Positions 52,459 through 57,382 of a stretch of 57,382 nucleotides of DNA are shown in pieces. The position numbers and the translations under genes are program-made. Each line of letters starts with the position of its first letter. Position 1 is the first letter of the stretch. The notes under the pieces are model-generated. The model was not told the origin of the DNA, did not search any database, and saw nothing but the letters and a program-made list of their open reading frames with translations. The DNA is from Acidobacteriota bacterium. GTDB lineage: Bacteria > Acidobacteriota > Terriglobia > Terriglobales > Acidobacteriaceae. The stretch covers positions 1-57,382 of the forward strand of contig JAJXWS010000009.1 of NCBI GenBank assembly GCA_021781495.1, in the 5' to 3' direction.

Positions 52459-52910
52459 TCCGCCACCTCACCCGCGCGCTCGCCCATATGTTTTTGAATC
52501 AACTCCAGCGCAGCCAGCAGTTGCGGAGCGCGTTCTTTCAGCTCCCGCGCATGATCGCCGGAAAGCCTGTCCAGAACCCGCCTGCCCTTGCGCGTCACCC
52601 GCAAAACTGCTCTCCGCCTGTCCTCCGGGTCCACCGTGCGCTCCAGCAGTCCTTCCCGCTCTGAGCGGTCCACAAGCTCTACCGTGCTGTTATGCCGCAA
52701 CCCCAGCCGCGCTGCGGCATAGGCAATCGTCACCTGCTCACCCTCAGCCGCTCCAGCGGCCTGCAGCAGCAACTGGTGCTGCTGCGGGTGCAGCCCTGCC
52801 TCCAGCGCCGCATTTTCGCTGAAGTGCAAAAATCGCCTCAGCTCGTAGCGAAACTCCGCCAGGTTCCTCAGCAGCTCGTCCGAGTCCGATGCCGTACGCC
52901 TTGCGCTCAT
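52455..52910 (-). CDS. MarR-family transcriptional regulator
   Basis: 151 residues from ATG 52910. MarR winged helix: LHPQQHQLLLQAAGAAEGEQVTIAYAAARLGLRHNSTVELVDRSEREGLLERTVDPEDRRRAVLRVTRKGRRVLDRL, with the DPEDRR wing. N-terminal and C-terminal helices should dimerise. Translation of the ClC gene is coupled to its stop (ATGA at 52455-52458). A perfect palindrome (52914-52932) lies four bases ahead of its start codon, so it should repress its own operon. No obvious oxidation-sensing cysteine is present. The inducer is unknown. Confidence 0.9.
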   Translation of the reverse strand: MSARRTASDSDELLRNLAEFRYELRRFLHFSENAALEAGLHPQQHQLLLQAAGAAEGEQVTIAYAAARLGLRHNSTVELVDRSEREGLLERTVDPEDRRRAVLRVTRKGRRVLDRLSGDHARELKERAPQLLAALELIQKHMGERAGEVAE

Positions 52911-52913
52911 ATT

Positions 52914-52932
52914 TATATCGTGACACGATATA
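52914..52932. promoter_or_regulatory. Perfect 19-bp operator of the marR-clc operon
   Basis: TATATCGTGACACGATATA: two perfect 9-base arms about a central A. It abuts the MarR start codon with three bases between, so bound protein would block initiation. A/T-rich flanks suggest that the -10 region overlaps it. Confidence 0.8.
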
Positions 52933-52974
52933 TTTAATTGCGCAAGCGAATTCCCGCCACCCGTCGCGTCCGCC

Positions 52975-54087
52975 CTATAGCGTGCGCTTGAACAGCGGCG
53001 TCGCAATCAGCAGCGTGCCAATGCCAAACGTAAACAGGAACAGCAGGTCGCCGTGGATCGCCGCAAAACCACCGTCCTTCAGCAGAATCGCCTTGAACCC
53101 GTGAATGGCATACGTAAACGGATCCACCACCGCAATCGCCCGCAACCACGGCGGAAACGCGGCAATCGGATAGATCGCGCCCGAGGGGAAGAACAGCAGC
53201 GTATTCAGCACTCCAAACATGGCGCGCGGCACCAGCGGATCATCCACTCGCACCATCATCAGGAACATCATGCCGTTGAACGCAATCGACGTCCCCAGAA
53301 TCAGCAGGAACAGTTGCAGCAGCGCCTGCGGATGAAAGATCACGCCCAGCCCCGCCATCAGCGATCCAATCACCGTCAGCGAAATCCCGCTCAGCACCGC
53401 CTTGATCGCGCCAGCGATGTTCAGCCCCATCACCAGTTCCAGCTTCGTAATCGGCGTTACCAGGTATCCCTCATGCACGCCGCGCGCCTTGTCGTCGATG
53501 TACAGCATGCCGCCGCCGATCATCACCGAGATGTACATCGCCAGCGCCACCGACCCCGACAGCAGATACTTCATGTACTCCACAAACGGATACAGCTCCA
53601 CAATCTCCAGCGCAATCTGCTTCACCACGCGATCCTGAATCACCGGCTGATTCAGTGCGCTCACCAGCGACTGCATCTCGCCCTCAATCGCCGCGCTCGT
53701 AAACTGGTCGGAGTTGTCCACCACCAGCCCCAGTCGTGGCGCGTCCTTCGCATACACGCGCCGTGAAAACTGCGCTGGAATAATCACCGCCGCATCCACC
53801 TTGCCCGTGCGCACATCCTCCGCCGCCTCGCGCTGGTCCGCGTAGTTCACCGTGGTAAACGTGGCAATGTTCACCGCCACCGAGTCAAACGCCTCGCGCA
53901 CCCGCACCGCCTGCGGTCCGTGATCGTAGTCCACCACCGCCACCCGTGCCCCGCGAATCTTCCCGCCAAACGCGTTGCCCAGGATGACCAGCTGCACCAG
54001 CGGCAGCATCATCGACATCACCATCAGCACCGGCGAGCGAAAGAACTTGCGCATCTCGCGCTCCACAATCGCGAGCATTCGATTCAT
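52975..54087 (-). CDS. ABC-2-type transporter permease
   Basis: 370 residues. One N-terminal helix (VLMVMSMMLPLVQLVILGN, about 20-38) is followed by a periplasmic part (about 40-165, LGLVVDNSDQFTSAAIEGEM), and five more helices in the C-terminal half, ending with LFLFTFGIGTLLIATPLF. This six-helix plan is that of YhhJ/YbhS-type drug or polymer exporter permeases. It overlaps the ATPase gene (ATGA) and forms an operon with the HlyD-type and TetR genes, so it is the membrane part of a tripartite efflux system. Substrates cannot be read from sequence. Confidence 0.92.
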   Translation of the reverse strand: MNRMLAIVEREMRKFFRSPVLMVMSMMLPLVQLVILGNAFGGKIRGARVAVVDYDHGPQAVRVREAFDSVAVNIATFTTVNYADQREAAEDVRTGKVDAAVIIPAQFSRRVYAKDAPRLGLVVDNSDQFTSAAIEGEMQSLVSALNQPVIQDRVVKQIALEIVELYPFVEYMKYLLSGSVALAMYISVMIGGGMLYIDDKARGVHEGYLVTPITKLELVMGLNIAGAIKAVLSGISLTVIGSLMAGLGVIFHPQALLQLFLLILGTSIAFNGMMFLMMVRVDDPLVPRAMFGVLNTLLFFPSGAIYPIAAFPPWLRAIAVVDPFTYAIHGFKAILLKDGGFAAIHGDLLFLFTFGIGTLLIATPLFKRTL

Positions 54088-55157
54088 GGCTGCGCTCCCG
54101 GCCTCGGCGGCATAATAAAGTTCACCGGCTTCACCTGCTCATCGCGCAACTGCCGTCCCGTGTAGTGCACAAACACATCATCCAGCGAGGTGTTTTGTAC
54201 ACTCAGCGAGGTCAGCGTCTCGCCCATCGCCGCGGCCATCTCCACCAGCTGCGTCGTCGTCTGCGATCCATTCGACGTCAGCACGCGATACACCCCCGCC
54301 GACTGCGACTGCACTTCCGTCACGCCCGGCAACGCCTCCAGCCGCGCCTGCCACTGCTCGCTCTCCGTGGCAAACTGTACCTCCACCACATTCGAGCCCG
54401 GTACGCTCTGCTTCAGTTCCACCGGAGTCCCCAGAGCCACCAGCGTCCCGTGATCCACAATCGCAATTCGGTCACAAAGCCGGTCCGCCTCCTCCATGTA
54501 ATGCGTCGTCAGCAGCATCGTCAGGTTGCGCGACTTCTTCAGGTTGTTCAGCATCTCCCACACCGCAATGCGCGAAACAGGATCAAGCCCCGTCGTCGGC
54601 TCATCCAGAAAAAAGATGCGCGGATCATGCACCAGCCCGCGCGCAATCTCAAGCCTGCGCCGCATGCCGCCAGAGAGTGTCTTCGTCTGCGCACCGCGCC
54701 ACTTCAGCAGGTCCACCGCCTCCAGCACCTCGGCAATATTCCGCTCGCGCTCCGCGCGCGGCACGCTGTACAGCTTTGCGTAAATACTCAAATTCTCCTC
54801 AACCGTCAGGTCCTGGTCGCTGGTCAGCGCCTGCGGAATCACCCCAATCATCCGCCGCACCGCATTCGAGTCCTTCGCCACATCGTGGCCGCCCACCAAC
54901 GCGCGCCCCGCCGTCACCGGAATCAGCGTCGTCATCATCCGGATCAGCGTGCTCTTGCCCGCGCCATTCGGCCCCAGCAGTCCAAATATCTCGCCCTCTG
55001 CAACGGAAAAGCTGATGCCCTTCACCGCCTCAAAGTCGCCGTAGCGCTTCACAATGTTCTCCACCGCCATCGCTACCGGCACAGCGCTCTTGCCATTGCC
55101 ACGCGCAGCCGGCTGCTCGCCCGGTGCTTCCGGCAAGCGCTTCTCGCCATGCGTCAT
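54084..55157 (-). CDS. ABC transporter ATP-binding protein (efflux, DrrA-like)
   Basis: 357 residues from ATG 55157, which overlaps the HlyD stop. A 25-residue hydrophilic N-terminus precedes the ATPase: Walker A LLGPNGAGKSTL, Q-loop GVIPQALTSD, signature LSGGMRRRLEIARG, Walker B FFLDEPTTGLD, switch LTTHYMEEADRL. The C-terminal domain (about 250-350) is the extension of the drug-exporter group. It energises the ABC-2 permease encoded directly downstream. The extra N-terminal section could be dispensable. Confidence 0.93.
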   Translation of the reverse strand: MTHGEKRLPEAPGEQPAARGNGKSAVPVAMAVENIVKRYGDFEAVKGISFSVAEGEIFGLLGPNGAGKSTLIRMMTTLIPVTAGRALVGGHDVAKDSNAVRRMIGVIPQALTSDQDLTVEENLSIYAKLYSVPRAERERNIAEVLEAVDLLKWRGAQTKTLSGGMRRRLEIARGLVHDPRIFFLDEPTTGLDPVSRIAVWEMLNNLKKSRNLTMLLTTHYMEEADRLCDRIAIVDHGTLVALGTPVELKQSVPGSNVVEVQFATESEQWQARLEALPGVTEVQSQSAGVYRVLTSNGSQTTTQLVEMAAAMGETLTSLSVQNTSLDDVFVHYTGRQLRDEQVKPVNFIMPPRPGAQP

Positions 55158-56221
55158 CGCTTCACCAGCTTGCTTTGCGGAATAAACACCTCCGCCGTCA
55201 TCCCCGGAACAAAGCGCTCCCCCGGATTCGGAATCAGCAGCTTCAGCTGCACCGTCTTGATGTCGCGCTTGCGTCCTCCGTTGATGTCGCGCTGCGTGGC
55301 AAAATCCGCCTCCGCGGCCTTGGCAATCACCTTGCCCTGCACCGCCGCGCCGCTCGGCATCACCACGCGCAGGCTGTCTCCCAGCTGCACCGCATCCGCA
55401 TCGGTCTCCGGCAGCGGGGCGTACACCCACGTCTGCGTCAAATCCACTATCGTCGCAATGGTTCCGCCCGCGCCCAGCACCTCTCCCTGCCGCGCCGCCA
55501 GCACGTTCACCTGGCCGCTCACCGGCGCAAACACCTTCGCATACTCCAGTTCCACGCCTGCCTGGTTCGCCAGCGCCTTCGCATTCCGCGCCTGCTCCCG
55601 CGTCGACGCCACCGTGCGCGCCGTCGCCGTGGCTAGCAACTCATGCGCGCGCGCCTGCTTCAGCGCAGCCTCGGCCGCAGCTACGTTCTCGCGCGCCGTC
55701 TGCTCCGCGGCCTGCGCCGCCTGCAGACTCGTCACCGCCTCTTCGCGCGCCTGCTCGCTCGCAATGCCCTGCCCAGCCAGTGCCACCGTGCGCGTCGTGT
55801 CCGCCTGCTGATGCGCCACATTCGCCTCAGCCTGCGCCAACGCCGCCTTGGACGCGCGTAGTTGCGCCTCTGCGCTCGCCGTCGCGCTGCTCACCTCGCC
55901 GCGCGTCTGCTGCTCCGTCGCCACCGTCTCGCTCAGCTTGTAGCCGCCGCTCGCCGCGGTAGCGTCCGCTGCCTGCCGCGCGGCCTGCAGATCGTCGCTC
56001 TCCAGCACGGCCAGCAACTGGCCCGCCTCCACCCGCTGCCCCTCATCCACCGCAAGCGTTTCAATCCGTCCCGGAATCTTCGCGCTCACCAGCACCTCAT
56101 TCGCGTCCACCGTGCCAATCAGCTTCAACTCGCTCGACGACCGCGCCGTCAGCAGGTACCAGATCAGCGAGCCCACCATCAGCACGCCCAGGATCAAGAA
56201 GACTCTATTTCTCGCGTTCAT
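55154..56221 (-). CDS. HlyD-family membrane-fusion protein
   Basis: 355 residues. N-terminal membrane helix VFLILGVLMVGSLIWYLL (about 8-25), a lipoyl half (KLIGTVDANEVLVSAKIPGRIETLAVDEGQRVEAGQLLAVLE), a long Ala/Gln/Glu-rich coiled coil (about 80-215), the second lipoyl half and a beta-barrel domain with QTWVYAPLPETDADAVQLGDSLRV and PGMTAEVFIPQSKL. It bridges the ABC permease to an outer-membrane factor, which is not in the window. Its first 17 bases overlap the end of the TetR gene, so it is translationally coupled. Confidence 0.93.
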   Translation of the reverse strand: MNARNRVFLILGVLMVGSLIWYLLTARSSSELKLIGTVDANEVLVSAKIPGRIETLAVDEGQRVEAGQLLAVLESDDLQAARQAADATAASGGYKLSETVATEQQTRGEVSSATASAEAQLRASKAALAQAEANVAHQQADTTRTVALAGQGIASEQAREEAVTSLQAAQAAEQTARENVAAAEAALKQARAHELLATATARTVASTREQARNAKALANQAGVELEYAKVFAPVSGQVNVLAARQGEVLGAGGTIATIVDLTQTWVYAPLPETDADAVQLGDSLRVVMPSGAAVQGKVIAKAAEADFATQRDINGGRKRDIKTVQLKLLIPNPGERFVPGMTAEVFIPQSKLVKR

Positions 56222-56951
56222 CCTTCCTCCCCATCCTCAGCCGCTCGCGATTCACCTCCGGCATCGGCATATCCGCCAGCACGCGCGCCGCCAGTTCCGC
56301 GCCGCGACGCCGGTCGCGAAACACCGCCTGCCCCAGAAACTCCACCAGCGCCTTTCGCCGCGCCGCCAGCGCCTCCGTTGCCAGCGGATCCATCGACATC
56401 ACCATCCGCCACACCGGCGCGCTCAAAAAATAAAAAACATTCGCGCCCAGCGCTGACAGGTGGATCTGCATCCAGTCCGCCTCAATCAGTTCGCCCGTCT
56501 CCATGCCCTCGCGCACCATCGACTCGTACATGTGCTGCACCGGCCCGAACACGTTCTTCACCAGCACCGCCATCGCGCCCGGCTCGCCCCGATGCAGCCG
56601 CATCATCTCCTGCTGCAGCAGGCTCTGGAAATCCTCCTGCGCCAGAATGCGGTCAAAGTGGTCCAGCGCGGCGCGCAGCAGCCGCTCGCCCGCCGTCGCC
56701 CGGCTCGTCAGCACCGCCATTGACCGGTCCCGGATCCGCGTCGCAATCAGCTCCAGCGCCGCTGCATACAGCTTCTCCTTGCTGCCGTAGTAGTAGTACA
56801 GCAGCGCCTTGTTCACGCCCGCCCGCTCGGCAATCCGGTCGGTCCGCGCCCCCGCCAGCCCCAGCGCGCTAAACTCGCGCAGAGCCGCGTCCAATATCCG
56901 GCTGCGCGAATCTCCCTGCCGCTCCCCGCTATCTTTTATCCTGCTCGCCAT
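56205..56951 (-). CDS. TetR-family repressor of the efflux operon
   Basis: 248 residues. Helix-turn-helix at about 18-60: SRSRILDAALREFSALGLAGARTDRIAERAGVNKALLYYYYGSKEKLYAAALE. The long ligand domain (about 65-240) resembles the TetR_C-type used by YbiH/AcrR-like regulators of ABC-2 exporters. It is first gene of the four-gene operon TetR-HlyD-ATPase-permease. A palindrome six bases upstream of the ATG (56957-56970) is the likely operator. Its ligand is probably a substrate of the pump. Confidence 0.93.
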   Translation of the reverse strand: MASRIKDSGERQGDSRSRILDAALREFSALGLAGARTDRIAERAGVNKALLYYYYGSKEKLYAAALELIATRIRDRSMAVLTSRATAGERLLRAALDHFDRILAQEDFQSLLQQEMMRLHRGEPGAMAVLVKNVFGPVQHMYESMVREGMETGELIEADWMQIHLSALGANVFYFLSAPVWRMVMSMDPLATEALAARRKALVEFLGQAVFRDRRRGAELAARVLADMPMPEVNRERLRMGRKDEREK

Positions 56952-56956
56952 AATTA

Positions 56957-56970
56957 ACTAACCAGTTAGT
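56957..56970. promoter_or_regulatory. TetR-type operator of the efflux operon
   Basis: ACTAACCAGTTAGT: perfect 6-base arms around CA, embedded in an A/T-rich stretch just ahead of the TetR start codon. Position and symmetry fit an autorepression site. Confidence 0.7.
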
Positions 56971-57040
56971 AAATTACCCCGCCCAGCCCCACTTGGCAAT
57001 AGCCCCCTTTCCCCGCACCGACCTTACCGGCAGCTGCCCC

Positions 57041-57382
57041 ACCCAACCACTGTCATCTTGAGCGAGCGCAGCGAGTCGAAAGATCCGCGGTTGCCTTTCG
57101 CACACTCCGCAGCACGCCAAGTGCCGGGTGCCCCATCCATGGCGTCCGCCGCAGCGGGCGACATGGGTGGGAGAGCACGAGCCCGCCAAGCAGCCTTAGA
57201 CTGCTTGCGATATGGCGTGCGGCCCAGGTCTCAGGTGCGCTCACTCACCGCCACACCCGTGGGTGCCCCATGTCTCGCCTTTGAGACCTGGGTGAGCGCA
57301 AACCCCGCCCAGCCCGCTCCGGGAAGGGGACGGGCTTCAGCCCGTACATCCACCGCCGCAACAAAAACGGGGGCTTCAGCCC
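57041..57382. repeat. Dispersed intergenic repeats at the right edge
   Basis: No gene is supported between 56952 and 57382. TCTTGAGCGAGCGCAGCGAG (57056-57075) is a sequence type common in acidobacterial intergenic repeats. CCCAGGTCTCA (57223-57233) and its perfect inverse TGAGACCTGGG (57282-57292) occur with TGCGCTCAC and GTGAGCGCA beside them. ACGGGCTTCAGCCCGT (57330-57345) is a palindrome with 7-base arms, and a second, truncated copy starts at 57370. These look like REP/MITE-type elements of the species, which would be present in many copies. Their activity is unknown. Confidence 0.6.

Overview
The window is a high-GC (about 60-65% by eye) chromosomal segment that most resembles an Acidobacteriota genome of the Acidobacteriaceae/Terriglobia type. 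This assignment rests on recognisable family combinations and not on a database search: a Wzi-like capsule protein, a giant lipoprotein made of putative-Ig repeats, a membrane Ser/Thr kinase with TPRs beside an ECF sigma factor of the acidobacterial kind, a small GDCCVFCSYG protein, and short dispersed palindromes at the right edge. I see no phage, plasmid, integron or CRISPR module. The window looks like ordinary chromosome with several accessory blocks.

Layout. 1-5002 (minus strand): a truncated FecR protein, a secreted unknown protein coupled to ruvC, a Gly/Met-rich secreted protein, a probable small structured RNA (2741-2972), a Tat-exported aldo/keto reductase and an ABC ATPase. 5064-9230 (plus): argJ, a degenerate E1-alpha-like protein and a Wzi-like capsule protein. 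9266-12410 (minus): overlapping xerC/xerD-type recombinases, then a TlpA-like thioredoxin overlapping a rhodanese-like secreted protein. 12617-18564: a HAD phosphatase, a NUDIX hydrolase, an NRAMP-related transporter with a small Cys-rich protein, a Tat-exported DUF2961/GH172 protein, an SRPBCC-ArsR operon with a clear operator, and a secreted Gln/Arg-rich protein. 18701-24218: a nitronate monooxygenase, a channel-less MgtE-like protein, an RsbW-type kinase followed by a STAS antagonist, and LemA plus a TPM protein. 24432-36320: oligopeptidase B, a LarA-like protein, the 1470-residue lipoprotein, and the kinase/sigma pair.

36332-41885 is a self-contained sugar-acid module: an MFS transporter, a rhamnonate-dehydratase-like enolase, a FAH-superfamily AraD1/GguC protein and a 3-hydroxyisobutyrate-dehydrogenase-like enzyme in one operon. 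A FadR-type regulator is divergent from it, and GGT-N3-ACC operators lie between them. 41944-47719 groups a bacterial eRF1-like (baeRF) protein, a phosphoribosyltransferase-hydrolase fusion and a P-type ATPase with Na,K-ATPase-like motifs. A CRP-type palindrome lies upstream. The three families recall parts of the mycobacterial dormancy (DosR) regulon. A tRNA-Val(TAC) follows.

47929-56951: a YdjC/HpnK-type deacetylase next to a BshA-like glycosyltransferase, a lone 3-hydroxyacyl-CoA dehydrogenase NAD domain with a 60-residue protein, a MarR-ClC operon with a perfect palindrome at the start codon, and a TetR-HlyD-ABC-ABC2 efflux operon. The last ~430 bases hold only dispersed repeats.

The candidates for something undescribed are: (1) the structured minus-strand transcript at 2741-2972, whose 5' part is complementary to the last ~17 bases of 16S rRNA; (2) the dormancy-like trio; and (3) the NRAMP-related transporter and channel-less MgtE protein, which may both concern magnesium.
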